Assembly: GCA_963820415.1 (NCBI GenBank)
Contig: CAWFZT010000009.1
Coordinates: 310,001 to 374,000 of the forward strand
DNA: 64,000 bases
Origin: CAWFZT01 sp963820415
GTDB lineage: Bacteria; Chloroflexota; Anaerolineae; Anaerolineales; Anaerolineaceae
Direction: 5' to 3'
Numbering within the stretch: the first letter of the stretch is position 1; the number at the start of each line of letters is the position of its first letter. The notes beneath the pieces are model-generated. The model was not told where the DNA came from, did no database searches, and saw nothing but the letters and a program-made list of their open reading frames with translations. The translations under genes were made by a program, and so were the position numbers. Below, one piece after another: positions 19,152 to 28,391 of this stretch.

Positions 19152-20113
19152 TTGGACAAATCCTGGTAAGCCGCTTCCATCAATAGGAAAAATGCCTGGC
19201 CTTCGGTGGCCGTTCCTGCATGATTGAAATTTGGCGATCCGCACACTCCCTGGACCAGGCCCTCGGCATCCACCCTGGCATGAACCGCAACCCGCATGCT
19301 GTCGGCCACCGCGCCATAACCCCCATCAATCCAGCCGCCGCGCACAGCGCGGTAGATGGTGTAGGCCAGCATCTGCGCCAGGTTAGTTTCCACGAAAGTC
19401 TGACGGTTATCGACGACATCGTGGAATAACCCATCCTCCCGCTGGTAAACCAGGCAGCCATCTATAACCTCTTTTATGTAATCTACCAACCTCTGTTTTT
19501 CTTCTTCCATCGTCTCTGGCAAAGCCCGGATGACGCGCATCATGCCGGCCGCCGCCCAGCCATTGCCTACTCCCCAAAAATCCTTTCTGACAAAATATTG
19601 GGCGCCTTCGTCCCAAATGTGTGAGAATAATTTATAATCCGCATTCCACAGGCGCCTGCGCAGCCCTTCAACCTGGCGCATGGCGATATGCGGGTATCCG
19701 GCGACAGCCAGGAAGGGAGGCGCCATGTACATTGAATCGATCCATAGTTGAGGCCGGCTGGTAATGTGGTGCAGCGTACCATCCCGGGTACGCGGGGCTT
19801 TTTCCAGCAGGTAATACAGCATGCGGTCAGCCGCTTCTGTAAATGCCGGCTCGCCCGTGGCACTGGCGGCAAACAAAACCGCTTCACCATTAGCTGCCGG
19901 ATCTGTCTCTGCATCGGTCTCTCGCACTACTGCCAGGCGTCCGTCTTTATGCTGCCGCAGCATGGCATCCCGCGCCATCAGCACCGCCAGTCCCCCCTCA
20001 CCCAGTTCGAGCAGCGCCTGGGCAGCCACACCTTGCTCCCAGGCATCGCGCTGCATGGTGAGCATGGCTAGTTTAACCTTTTCGACGATTGGGGATGCGT
20101 TTCGCGTCTGCAC
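19148..20113 (-). CDS. glycoside hydrolase family 88/105, unsaturated glycuronyl (rhamnogalacturonyl) hydrolase
   Basis: A 321-residue (alpha/alpha)6-barrel enzyme that removes the unsaturated uronic acid left at the end of pectin or uronate oligomers by polysaccharide lyases. Recognised by RDAWEQGVAAQALLELGE, HITSRPQLWIDSMYMAPPFLA (with the conserved Asp), FWGVGNGWAAAGMMRV and DVVDNRQTFVETN. No signal peptide, so oligomers would be imported first. It starts at a GTG with AGGAGG ten bases upstream. Its stop overlaps the start of the FGGY kinase (ATGA). The lyases that make its substrate are not in this window. Confidence 0.88.
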   Translation of the reverse strand: MQTRNASPIVEKVKLAMLTMQRDAWEQGVAAQALLELGEGGLAVLMARDAMLRQHKDGRLAVVRETDAETDPAANGEAVLFAASATGEPAFTEAADRMLYYLLEKAPRTRDGTLHHITSRPQLWIDSMYMAPPFLAVAGYPHIAMRQVEGLRRRLWNADYKLFSHIWDEGAQYFVRKDFWGVGNGWAAAGMMRVIRALPETMEEEKQRLVDYIKEVIDGCLVYQREDGLFHDVVDNRQTFVETNLAQMLAYTIYRAVRGGWIDGGYGAVADSMRVAVHARVDAEGLVQGVCGSPNFNHAGTATEGQAFFLLMEAAYQDLSK

Positions 20114-20247
20114 GGTAGATTATCCTCCTATTGGGATGGCCCAATAATTTCTAGGCGGTGGGAAAAGCAGCAATTTTGTGAATTTGTCCATCCTGCCAAT
20201 AAAGGAAAAAATTCAGCGTTTCGGACATTTGGGCCTCTCTTTATAAG

Positions 20248-22240
20248 CTACTTCAAAGGGTATAGCTGATATACTCCCCCGAAATCAACCGGCGTCGGCA
20301 GCGTATTCAGAAAGGCTTTCAGGGCATCCAGGTCGGCCCGGGTATGGTGAGGATCATTGGCTTCCACCAGGAAATCGGCCCCGGTGCGGTAGAACAGGAC
20401 GTGCGTAAATCCTAGGTTCAGCCAGGATTGGCGTATCAAATCGGCATCGTGCAGAGCAGCCCGGTCGCGCTTCCAGCGGTCGAGGATTTCGTCCGGGGCG
20501 CAGCGCGGCATACAATATAGACTGCGCGCCTCAAACAGCAACAGGACTCGGTCGCCTGCGGGGAGCTGGCGAATGGCTTGCATGGCCGGCTGGAACCAGC
20601 CCAAATTATCCGCCAGGTAGCTTTCTTGGTCTTTTAACCCCAGGACGACCGGCAGAGCGCCCTGCCTGGTTACATCCACGCCCACCTCCACCAGGTTCAA
20701 CCCCAGAACCAGCACTACCAGCGTAGAAACGATCATGCCCAACCGGACATTAGGTAGCTCGATGCGCCGGATTCCCCAAAAACCAGCCGCCCCTAGCATA
20801 GCGAAAGCCGGGAAAACTGAGAAATAATAGCGTGTCTGGATCAGGTTTCCACTCAAGCGGTTGCCCACTGCCCAGACCAGCCAGCCTGCCAGCCCCAACC
20901 CGGCTGCATTTTCCAGGCTCAATCGGCCTTCGGGGGAAAGCTTCCTCCAGGCCAGCCAGGCCAGACAGCCCAGGCCCACCAATAGTGGACCAATTGAGGC
21001 CATATAGCCATCCCCGCTGTCAAACCCCAGGTATGTGGCGCGCAGCGGCAGCAGGAAAAAGTCCAGCCAGTTGCCCCAGGGTACCAGGTTCTGGTAAACC
21101 TGGATTCTTACCGGTGTGACCGCTCCCGCCGGGAAAAGAAACGGGTACACCGGGTTTCCAGTGGTGAGCCAGTTCTTCAGAAACCACGGCAGAGAGACCA
21201 GCAGCGCGGCCAGCCCGTAGCGCAAAAAAGCCGGCACGAGCAAAGCCCGCCGCTTCCACACGTGCCAGAGCAGCGCTGCCGAACCGGTGAGTGCCAGGAC
21301 GCCCGAAGTATATTTCGTCCCGATCGCCAGCCCGGTGTAAACCCCCGCCAGGACAAGCAGCCAGGATTCCCCCGAGCTCCGCCACCCATCCAGGGTCACC
21401 AAAGCCCCCAGGCCCATCAACATTACCAGCCAATCCACGTAACCCCAGCCCATTACCATGGCAGTAGTAAATCCGGCCAGCAAGCAGGCAATCCCCGCCC
21501 AGGCGGACGGTCCATCCAGGCACTGGTAAAGATAACCCGCCAGACCGACCAGGGTCAATAGTCCGAAGAACCAGGCCAACGTCGTGGCAGCGCTGTTACC
21601 GCCCAGGGCAATCGCCCAGGTATACAGCATCTCAGTATTCTGAGGCATGCCGGTCATCACGATCCAGGGTAAGTAGGAGACCCGGCCATCGCTCAGGTAG
21701 GCGTTCGGTTGTACTAGGTGGTAAGTCAGAGCATCGAACGCAACTGGCGGCGCCAGCGCCACTAACAGTGTGCACAACAGCAGCAGCCCGCACAGGACTG
21801 CCACCCAGCGGCTGAAACGGCTCTCGCCCTGCCACAAATCCCCCAGGCTGCGCCACTGCTGCCACCAGAACTCTCACCTGCCGGAACAAGACTGCCAACA
21901 TGGCCGGCAGCACCAGCCACAACAACCAGCCTGGCAGGCCGGCGGTGCTCCCAATGATCAGCACTCCCAGGCTGAGCGCGCCCAGGCCTAAACCGGCCTG
22001 CAGCGCCAGGCGCGCCAGGGGATGAGTTTTTTCATTGCGGTAAAGCAAGCTGCCGATCCCGCCGCCCAGTGAGACCAGCGCCAGGGCAACGATCAGCCTC
22101 CAAATAAATAGCCCCAACGCGGCTGCCAGCCCAGGCGTCAGCGGTTTGTGCGAGATAAAATACAGCACAATCACACCGAAACACCATGCCAATGCTGCCA
22201 GACCGATAAGCAGAAATTTCTTCGATGATTGCATATCCAC
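20248..22240 (-). CDS. multi-pass membrane protein, GT-C glycosyltransferase-like, frameshifted near 21865
   Basis: The N-terminal part (from ATG 22240) has four to five membrane helices and ends in VLFRQVRVL. One base out of frame the sequence continues WQQWRSLGDLWQGE and then at least eight further helices down to 20248, so a single extra base near 21865 explains the break. The segment after the join, APPVAFDALTYHL followed by MTGMPQNTEMLY, resembles the first periplasmic loop of GT-C transferases (PMT/ArnT type), with an Asp in the place of the catalytic acid. A C-terminal soluble part of about 110 residues follows. Likely transfers a sugar from a polyprenyl-phosphate donor outside the membrane; the acceptor is unknown. 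Confidence 0.65.
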
Positions 22241-22348
22241 CTATATTATATCCCCCAACCCTGGCGAAGCGCTTGCTGCGCCGGATTTTCAGGCCGGAAA
22301 ATAAATTATCCCTTATCACCAAGCTGGACACAAAGTTGAGAGATGATA

Positions 22349-22783
22349 CTAATTGCCTACCAGCATGACCACCTGGCCGGTCTGGTTGCTGTGCAATTCA
22401 TACCGTTTATCCCCAGCCTGTAGGAACACTTTGTAGCCAGGGGTTACGATCATGGCGCACATGACCACGGGCGTTTGAATCCCCAGGCAAGAATCTGGCC
22501 ATTCCACCGCCGTGAAACTCACCACGCTAATCTCCTCGGCTTGGATCCCCAGCTCTTTCGCCAGGAATTCTTTGACATTTACGATCGCTTGAGGCAGCGG
22601 TTGGGCAGAAGGCGTCGCAGGCAGTGGGGGCTGGGTTGGCAGGCTGGACGGATGAGAAGTGGGAGAGGTAACAGGGGCAGGTGTTCCGGTCGGGCTGGCG
22701 ACCTGGGTTGGCTGCTGAGCGGTGCATCCTAACAGGATAGTAGCCGTAATGATCAGGTAAAAGAGAAATCGGATAGGCTTCAT
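22349..22783 (-). CDS. small lipoprotein of unknown function
   Basis: 144 residues. A type II signal peptide with lipobox ILLGC (Cys20) anchors it outside the membrane; a Pro/Thr/Ser-rich tether of about 45 residues follows, then a compact C-terminal domain with SVVSFTAVEWPDSCLG, VVMCAMIVTPGYKV and YELHSNQTGQVV. This last domain type, often found repeated or alone in Chloroflexota lipoproteins, has no known function to me. Confidence 0.65.
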   Translation of the reverse strand: MKPIRFLFYLIITATILLGCTAQQPTQVASPTGTPAPVTSPTSHPSSLPTQPPLPATPSAQPLPQAIVNVKEFLAKELGIQAEEISVVSFTAVEWPDSCLGIQTPVVMCAMIVTPGYKVFLQAGDKRYELHSNQTGQVVMLVGN

Positions 22784-23200
22784 AATGGTGTCCTTTTAAT
22801 CACAAGACTTTTTTTATTAAAAAAGGTCCGCTGATAATCTCACATAACTCTTAGCGAGGTTTAATATAATTCAGATAATGATGATGTATATTATCACCTA
22901 GACACGGCAAATTTTATTGGTATTTGTGTCTTCACCAGAAGCAAAAGATCGGATGTCCCCCCCATTCGGTCCCCCCTTAAAAGGTGCAACTGGTGATCCC
23001 CTCCCTGATGGTCGCCAGGCTTGTCCCCTCAAGCCTGGCGATCTCATTTTAATAAGGTCCCCGCCCAAAGAAACGATAAAATGGTCTTTTTGGAATTCCC
23101 CGTGGTGAACGACCTTTCACGGCAAATCCCAATAACCCGATAAAATTCATGGTATGCGATTCGTCCGGAGTGGTAAGATAGAATTTCTATTAACAATCCT
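22784..23200. other. non-coding region with a hairpin, upstream of the ECF sigma operon
   Basis: About 415 bases without a convincing gene. The main feature is a perfect 12-bp stem, TCGCCAGGCTTG (23012-23023) and CAAGCCTGGCGA (23030-23041), with a 6-base loop, followed by an AT-rich tract. It could be a terminator-like element or a repeat, but there is no plus-strand gene before it and the minus-strand lipoprotein gene reads away. The part next to 22784 probably holds the lipoprotein promoter. Confidence 0.4.
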
Positions 23201-23226
23201 CGCAACCGGTGTGGATTTTCTGCGTA
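23201..23226 (+). promoter_or_regulatory. ECF-type promoter of the sigma factor operon
   Basis: CGCAAC (23201-23206), a spacer of exactly 16 bases, then CGTA (23223-23226). This matches the -35/-10 pattern of ECF promoters (AAC and CGT cores, 16-base spacer). A start site about 7 bases later leaves a leader of roughly 30 bases before the TTG of the sigma gene, so the operon is probably autoregulated. Confidence 0.65.
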
Positions 23227-23263
23227 TATAGATTCAGAACAACACTGATAAAGGGAGCAGAAG

Positions 23264-23839
23264 TTGAGCATCATCGAAGCGCAAAGGCTGCACCAGGCTC
23301 AAATGGGCAGTGAAGACGCCTTCGCCAGCCTGGTAGAAACTTACCAGACGCCGGTATACAACCTTTGCTACCGCATGTTGGGCGATGCCCAGGAAGCTGA
23401 AGACGCCGCCCAGGAAACTTTCTGGCGGGCGTATCAGGCCATCAAACGCTACGACCCCCACCGCCCCTTTATCACCTGGCTGTTGTCGATTGCCGCCCAT
23501 TACTGCATTGACCAGCAACGCCGGCGCCGGTTGCCGACCATCGACCTGGAGCTACTCCCGGAAGAGGGCGCCCCCGACCCAACTCCTAACCCAGAAAAAA
23601 TGGTCGCCATAACAGAAGAAGAACGTGGGTTGAGGAAGTTATTGGTTGAGCTAAACCCGCAGGACCGCGCCGCGCTGATCATGCGTTACTGGTACGACTT
23701 TTCCGACCAGGAAATTGCCCAATCATTATCACTGACGGTCAGTGCCGTTAAAAGCCGCCTGCACCGCTCCCGCCAGCTCCTGGCTGTGCGTTGGCAGGCC
23801 GTCCAACCCGATTATTTGTTGAAGGAGGAAGCAGCATGA
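23264..23839 (+). CDS. ECF-type RNA polymerase sigma factor
   Basis: A 191-residue sigma-70 family protein with only regions 2 and 4. Region 2 carries YNLCYRMLGDAQEAEDAAQETF and FITWLLSIAAHYCID; region 4 is a helix-turn-helix (LRKLLVELNPQDRAALIMRY, then SDQEIAQSLSLTVSAVKSRL). It begins at TTG 23264 with AAGGGAG upstream. The stop overlaps the ATG of the anti-sigma gene (ATGA), so the pair is coupled. It has an upstream ECF-type promoter, suggesting self-activation in response to an envelope signal. Confidence 0.9.
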   Translation: MSIIEAQRLHQAQMGSEDAFASLVETYQTPVYNLCYRMLGDAQEAEDAAQETFWRAYQAIKRYDPHRPFITWLLSIAAHYCIDQQRRRRLPTIDLELLPEEGAPDPTPNPEKMVAITEEERGLRKLLVELNPQDRAALIMRYWYDFSDQEIAQSLSLTVSAVKSRLHRSRQLLAVRWQAVQPDYLLKEEAA

Positions 23840-24384
23840 GTCACCAGCCTTATGAAAAGTGGCTTTTCGACGAAGCCGATCTCTCCAGGGAACAGGCTAA
23901 GGCGCTGCAGGCTCACCTGCAGGAATGCCAGCAGTGCCAGGAGCTGCAAGAGACATGGAAAAACCTGGGTGTGAAAATCCAGGCTACGCCTATGGTATCT
24001 CCACAGCCGGGGTTCAGCCAGCGCTGGCGCGCCAGCCTTACCGAACGACGTGCCCAGCAGCAAGTCCTCCAGGTGAAGCGCCTCTTTATCGGCTTTCTGG
24101 TTGCCGCCTTGATCACCCTGCTGCTGCTGGCGACTGTGTTGTTCCTAACTGCATCACCGCTGAACTTGTTGGTAGCTGTTTTTGAAGGGGTCACACACCT
24201 TATCATCCGGGGAAGCCAGATCCAGCACGTTATCGTTCCCTGGTTGAAAACAGTTCCCATCATCATCCCCATCGCCGGGTGGGTGATCTTTTCCAGCATA
24301 TTTGGCCTGCTGAGCCTGTTCTGGATCTACTCAATATGGAGAATCCATTTTCAAGGAGTTCATAAAAATGAAAACTCTCTCTAA
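23836..24384 (+). CDS. anti-sigma factor with zinc-finger (ZAS/HC2) motif
   Basis: 182 residues. The N-terminal cytosolic part holds the HxxxCxxC signature of zinc-binding anti-sigma domains (HLQECQQCQ), followed by a linker and three hydrophobic segments (about residues 83-103, 107-125 and 140-160). It should hold the ECF factor at the membrane. GAAGGAGG lies just before the ATG. The 3' end overlaps the start of the next gene by 17 bases. Confidence 0.85.
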   Translation: MSHQPYEKWLFDEADLSREQAKALQAHLQECQQCQELQETWKNLGVKIQATPMVSPQPGFSQRWRASLTERRAQQQVLQVKRLFIGFLVAALITLLLLATVLFLTASPLNLLVAVFEGVTHLIIRGSQIQHVIVPWLKTVPIIIPIAGWVIFSSIFGLLSLFWIYSIWRIHFQGVHKNENSL

Positions 24385-25483
24385 AATATCCCCTATTTTT
24401 CTGGTTTTGCTGATCACTTTGTTTGCCTTTCCAGGAGCAGTCCTGGCACAGGCGCCAAATAATGGCAACGATCAGGTCGTTTTTGGCGGTACTTTTACGC
24501 TCAATTCGGGCCAGACTCTGATCGGCAATCTGGTCGTTTTCGGCGGCCTGGCCACCCTGGAAAAAGGCTCGGTCGTGAATGGTGATGTAGCTCTGACCGG
24601 CGGTTCGCTGAACATCAACGGTGAAATCAATGGCAGCATCACCTCCGTCGGCGGATCCATCAATCTGAGCGATACTGCTGTCGTGGATGGCGATATCAAT
24701 ACCATCGGCGGCTCGCTCAACCGCTCCAACCAGGCGGTCGTTAAGGGTAACATTTCCAGCTCAGGGCCGGGCGCCATCCGCTTGCCGCTGAATTGGAACC
24801 TTAACGCCCTGCGCAATATACCCTGGTATGACATCATCCATCCGATTGGAAGTGTCTTATGGGGCATCTTCCAGTCCCTGGCTGTCGCTGCTCTGGCCTT
24901 GCTTGTGGGTCTATTCATGCCAACCCCAACCCGGCGCATTTCCAACGCCATCATCGCCCAACCGGTCATCGCCGGCGGTCTGGGCTTGCTGACGGTAGTG
25001 GTAGCCCCAGCGTTGATCCTGCTGCTGGTGATCACCATCTTGCTGATCCCGCTTGGCCTCATTGGTGTGCTGCTGCTGGGGGTAGCTTTCCTCTTCGGCT
25101 GGATTGCGATGGGCATGGAGGCGGGCGACCGGTTGGCGGACCTGTTCAAAGTGCAATGGGCGCCGCCGGTCAGCGCCGGCATCGGCACCCTGGTTCTCTC
25201 ATTGTTCAGCAGCATCTTTGTCCTGGTCCCGTGTATTGGGTGGGTGCTGCCTGCCGTAATTGCCATCGTTGGCCTGGGTGGTGTGTTTCTCACCCGATTT
25301 GGCACACGTGACGGCCAATCCACTGGACCAGTAAAGTTGGCTCCCTCGATCCTACCGCAGCCGCCGGTCATGCCCGCACCGCCTGCTACCACCCCATTTG
25401 CAGAAGTCCCAAGCGCTTCCTCTGCGCCTGAAATACCCATCCCCCCCGCTCCGCCGGATGATTATCTCCCGCCTGCGGCCTGA
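24368..25483 (+). CDS. membrane protein with N-terminal bactofilin-like beta-helix
   Basis: 371 residues. Signal peptide (to about residue 27, ending VLAQA), then a beta-helical stretch of short repeats of the form VVFGGLATLEKGSVVNGDVALTGG, about residues 35-125, as in polymer-forming cytoskeletal/bactofilin proteins. Three to four membrane helices follow (about 155-300, including an amphipathic WIAMGMEAGDRLADL segment), and then a Pro/Ala-rich tail. The exported N-terminus would place the beta-helix outside the cytosolic membrane. Its coupling to an ECF pair suggests a cell-envelope maintenance role. Confidence 0.75.
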   Translation: MKTLSKISPIFLVLLITLFAFPGAVLAQAPNNGNDQVVFGGTFTLNSGQTLIGNLVVFGGLATLEKGSVVNGDVALTGGSLNINGEINGSITSVGGSINLSDTAVVDGDINTIGGSLNRSNQAVVKGNISSSGPGAIRLPLNWNLNALRNIPWYDIIHPIGSVLWGIFQSLAVAALALLVGLFMPTPTRRISNAIIAQPVIAGGLGLLTVVVAPALILLLVITILLIPLGLIGVLLLGVAFLFGWIAMGMEAGDRLADLFKVQWAPPVSAGIGTLVLSLFSSIFVLVPCIGWVLPAVIAIVGLGGVFLTRFGTRDGQSTGPVKLAPSILPQPPVMPAPPATTPFAEVPSASSAPEIPIPPAPPDDYLPPAA

Positions 25484-25503
25484 TCCGCAGTAAGGATTTT
25501 TTT

Positions 25504-26352
25504 ATGAAAACTGCCACCTGGATTACCCTTGGCCTTTTGATAGTCATCACCCTGGCATGCACTGCCACCATCCCGGTGGCGCGTATGCAGACAGGCGAGA
25601 CTCAGACCCTCACTTTCAATGAACCTGCCCCGCAAGGCAGCGCTCCGGCCCAGGTATCCATTACCATGGGCGCCGGTACCCTGCAAATCGACAGTGGGGC
25701 GACCGGCCTGGTCGAGGGTATGATCAAATACAACGTGACCGATTGGAAACCGGTCGTATCCCACCATGACAGCGCTGTTTCGATCACCCAGGGCACCAAT
25801 CACAGCAACCAACTGCCACCCCAGAACGTGGTCAACGATTGGCGGTTAAAGCTAGGCCAGACGCCCCTCGACCTGACCATCAACGCCGGCGCCTACGACA
25901 GCACTCTTGCCCTGGGCGGGATACCGCTGACCGACCTGACAATCAACGATGGTGCCAGCAATACCAGTATCTCCTTCGCAGTTTCCAATCCAGCCAGGAT
26001 GCAGCAACTGGTTTACAAAACCGGCGCATCTACGGTAAGCATTACCGGCCTGGGCAACGCCAATTTGGCTGATATGAGCTTCGAAGGCGGAGCGGGATCT
26101 TACACGCTTGATTTCAACGGTAAGCTCCAACAAGAATCAAACGTGCACATTTCCAGTGGGGTCAGCAACTTTAAAGTCATTGTCCCTTCGACAACTGCCT
26201 GTAAAGTGATTTTGACCGGGGCCATGAACAGCGTAAACGCGCAAGGCGGCTGGACAGTCAACGATAAGACTTACAGCCTGCCCGGGCAGGGACCGCTGCT
26301 GACTATCACGGTTGAATTAGGCGTTGGCAGCCTGGAGCTGGATGCACAATAA
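25504..26352 (+). CDS. lipoprotein with toastrack-like beta domain
   Basis: 282 residues. Lipobox VITLAC (Cys19) predicts a lipid-anchored extracytoplasmic protein. The mature part is rich in short beta strands (QVSITMGAGTLQID, LDLTINAGAYDSTLALGG, LTITVELGVGSLELDA), the pattern of LiaF/DUF4097-type toastrack domains that occur in envelope stress systems. It lies 20 bases after the bactofilin-like gene and is the last gene of the operon, before a strong hairpin. Confidence 0.72.
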   Translation: MKTATWITLGLLIVITLACTATIPVARMQTGETQTLTFNEPAPQGSAPAQVSITMGAGTLQIDSGATGLVEGMIKYNVTDWKPVVSHHDSAVSITQGTNHSNQLPPQNVVNDWRLKLGQTPLDLTINAGAYDSTLALGGIPLTDLTINDGASNTSISFAVSNPARMQQLVYKTGASTVSITGLGNANLADMSFEGGAGSYTLDFNGKLQQESNVHISSGVSNFKVIVPSTTACKVILTGAMNSVNAQGGWTVNDKTYSLPGQGPLLTITVELGVGSLELDAQ

Positions 26353-26359
26353 ATTAGGT

Positions 26360-26409
26360 GAATTTGAGGGAGTTGCGGGTGTCATAACACCCGCAACTCC
26401 CTCAAATTC
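26360..26409. terminator. 23-bp perfect hairpin between convergent genes
   Basis: Left arm 26360-26382 and right arm 26387-26409 are perfectly complementary over 23 bp with a 4-base loop (CATA). It sits between the end of the ECF operon and the end of nadD, so it probably terminates both transcripts; the T-tract on either side is only modest. Confidence 0.75.
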
Positions 26410-26425
26410 AATCCTTTTAATAGCG

Positions 26426-27025
26426 TTATTTCTGGTAAAGGTTCGTCTCAAGGATATACTGGTAAACTGCCGGAGTAAGGTAATAGCGAAAAGGCCGCCC
26501 GGAAGCAATTCTCTCGCGGATATCTCTGGACGAAATTTCAAGTAAAGGGGCGGTGATAAAGTGCACGTGCGCTGATATTCCAGGTAAAATTCCCTCCAGC
26601 GCGTCCAGATTGATCAAATCGCCCGACCGGCGCATCACCCCCAGCCCGGCGCAAGATTGCAGGAACTGGCGCGGCTGGTGCCAGGCGGGTAAATCGCTCA
26701 GCGAATCACCCCCAATCAAGTAAAATAAACTGGTTTGCGGAAGCTGGCGCGAAAGAATACCCATCGTATCCACCGCATAATGTGGGCCGGGGCGATCAAT
26801 GTCCACGCGTGAAATTTCAAAAGCAGGGTCTCCGGAAGTGGCCAGGTGCACCATATCAAAACGCGCCTCCCACGGACGAATCATCTGCCCGTGTTTATGG
26901 GGCGGGTCCTGGGTCAAAACCCATAAAAGGCGGTCAAGGTGAAGCTGGTCCAGCGCCTCGGCTGCCAGGATCAGGTGCCCCAGGTGAGGAGGATCAAAAG
27001 TGCCGCCAAATACGCCTACTCGCAT
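26426..27025 (-). CDS. nadD: nicotinate-nucleotide adenylyltransferase
   Basis: Transfers AMP from ATP to nicotinate mononucleotide in NAD synthesis. 199 residues from the preferred start MRVGVFGGTFDPPH, which carries the GGTFDPPHLGH nucleotidyl-transferase motif. The second signature is ISSRDIRERIASGRPFRYYL near the C-terminus. The frame is open further upstream but that would overlap obg; the ATG at 27025 lies four bases after the obg stop, so the two are cotranscribed. The obg-nadD order is common in bacteria. Confidence 0.93.
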   Translation of the reverse strand: MRVGVFGGTFDPPHLGHLILAAEALDQLHLDRLLWVLTQDPPHKHGQMIRPWEARFDMVHLATSGDPAFEISRVDIDRPGPHYAVDTMGILSRQLPQTSLFYLIGGDSLSDLPAWHQPRQFLQSCAGLGVMRRSGDLINLDALEGILPGISAHVHFITAPLLEISSRDIRERIASGRPFRYYLTPAVYQYILETNLYQK

Positions 27026-27029
27026 CGGA

Positions 27030-28289
27030 TCAATCCTGCCACTCCAGCTCGTAATCTCCAATAAAGACTGTCTCGCCTTCCTGGGTGCCTGCCTCGCGTA
27101 ACGCTTCATCCACGCCAATCTTTTCCATAAGGCGTTGGAAACGGCGCACGGAACCCTCGTATTCCCAATATGTCATGGCGGCGGCGCGCTCGATCCCTTT
27201 TCCACTCACCCGCCATCCTCCAGCCTCCTTCGCAACGGTAAAGTCATGGATGTCTTCTTCAGGGCGGTAAACCGGAACCTCGGCTTCGACTTCGTACATT
27301 GGCGCCGTCTGGAGCAGCTCCACCACTTTCCACAACAGCGCATCTAGGTTGGTACGCGCCATGGCGGAAATGGCCATCGGTTGGTAACCGCGTTCTTCTA
27401 ATGCCTTCTTGATGGCCGGCCACCGTTCCGTTACTTCAGGTAGGTCGATTTTATTTAAAGCCACCACCTGCGGTTTCTTCACCAGGAGAGGGTCGAAGTA
27501 CGCCAGCTCGCTGTTGATCTGGGTAAAATCCGCTACCGGATCTTCAGACAAGCCATCTAGCAGGTGAATCAACACGCGCGTGCGCTGAATATGGCGCAAG
27601 AATGCCACTCCCAGGCCAACTCCCTGATGGGCGCCTTCCACCAGGCCGGGGATATCCGCCAGCACCAGGCTTGTATCCATGTTAAGCTCGGCCACGCCCA
27701 GGTTCGGTTCGAGCGTGGTAAAGGGATAATCGCCAATCTTAGGCGTGGCACGCGTTACCGCTGCCAGCAGGCTGGATTTGCCTGCATTCGGCACACCCAC
27801 GATACCCACATCGGCAATCAGCTTCAGCTCAAGGCGCAGATTTCGTTCCTGGGCTGGCACGCCTTTCTCAGCGATGCGCGGGGCCTGATTGCGTGAAGTG
27901 GCGTAATGCTGGTTACCCTTCCCGCCTCGCCCGCCTTTGCAGACCACCAGCCGTTGCCCGGCTGTCACCAGGTCGCCAAGCAGCTCACCGCTGTCCTGGT
28001 CGTGCACGATCGTGCCGGGAGGCACCGGGATGACCAGATCTTCGGCAGACCGGCCGGTCTGATTGTTGACCCCGCCTTTAGCCCCGTCGGCGGCGATATA
28101 TTTCATGGTGTGGCGGAAAGGCGACAGAGTATTCAACGTAGGAACCACTTCGAGGATTACGTCTCCCCCACGGCCACCATCGCCGCCATCTGGCCCGCCA
28201 CGTGGGACGTACTTTTCACGATGGAAATGTACAAATCCATCGCCGCCTTTTCCGGACCGGACATAGATGACTGCTTCATCAATGAACAT
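27030..28289 (-). CDS. obg: GTPase Obg (CgtA)
   Basis: Ribosome-associated essential GTPase, 419 residues. The glycine-rich Obg fold is at residues 1-158 (GGDGFVHFHREKYVPRGGPDGG). The G domain has G1 GVPNAGKSS, G2 FTTLEPN, G3 DIPGLVEGAHQG and G4 NKIDLPE. The C-terminal OCT domain (about 345-419) includes WRVSGKGIERAAAMTYWEYEGSVRRF. Probably cotranscribed with nadD downstream. A long inverted repeat lies in the gap upstream. Confidence 0.96.
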   Translation of the reverse strand: MFIDEAVIYVRSGKGGDGFVHFHREKYVPRGGPDGGDGGRGGDVILEVVPTLNTLSPFRHTMKYIAADGAKGGVNNQTGRSAEDLVIPVPPGTIVHDQDSGELLGDLVTAGQRLVVCKGGRGGKGNQHYATSRNQAPRIAEKGVPAQERNLRLELKLIADVGIVGVPNAGKSSLLAAVTRATPKIGDYPFTTLEPNLGVAELNMDTSLVLADIPGLVEGAHQGVGLGVAFLRHIQRTRVLIHLLDGLSEDPVADFTQINSELAYFDPLLVKKPQVVALNKIDLPEVTERWPAIKKALEERGYQPMAISAMARTNLDALLWKVVELLQTAPMYEVEAEVPVYRPEEDIHDFTVAKEAGGWRVSGKGIERAAAMTYWEYEGSVRRFQRLMEKIGVDEALREAGTQEGETVFIGDYELEWQD

Positions 28290-28303
28290 AAAACTCCTGA
28301 ATT

Positions 28304-28384
28304 ATCTCACCCCAATCACCAGAATCTTTGGGATTTCCTGTGGAAGATTCATCACAGAAATATCACCAAGGATTGGGGTGAGAT
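28304..28384. repeat. 14-bp inverted repeat with about 53-base spacer, between the cPGS-like gene and obg
   Basis: ATCTCACCCCAATC (28304-28317) and GATTGGGGTGAGAT (28371-28384) are perfectly complementary. The whole 103-base gap between the two minus-strand genes is taken up by it, so it lies in the obg leader or after the upstream gene. There is no T-tract typical of an intrinsic terminator. Confidence 0.55.
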
Positions 28385-28391
28385 TTCCATG

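Noticed and set aside
23012..23041. hairpin as an intrinsic terminator or tRNA-like gene
   Set aside because: No plus-strand gene ends upstream, no T-run of adequate length and no cloverleaf; kept only as a note on the non-coding region.
24472..25440. 322-codon minus-strand frame opposite the bactofilin-like gene
   Set aside because: Low-complexity Pro/Met/Thr-rich shadow of a repetitive plus-strand gene.
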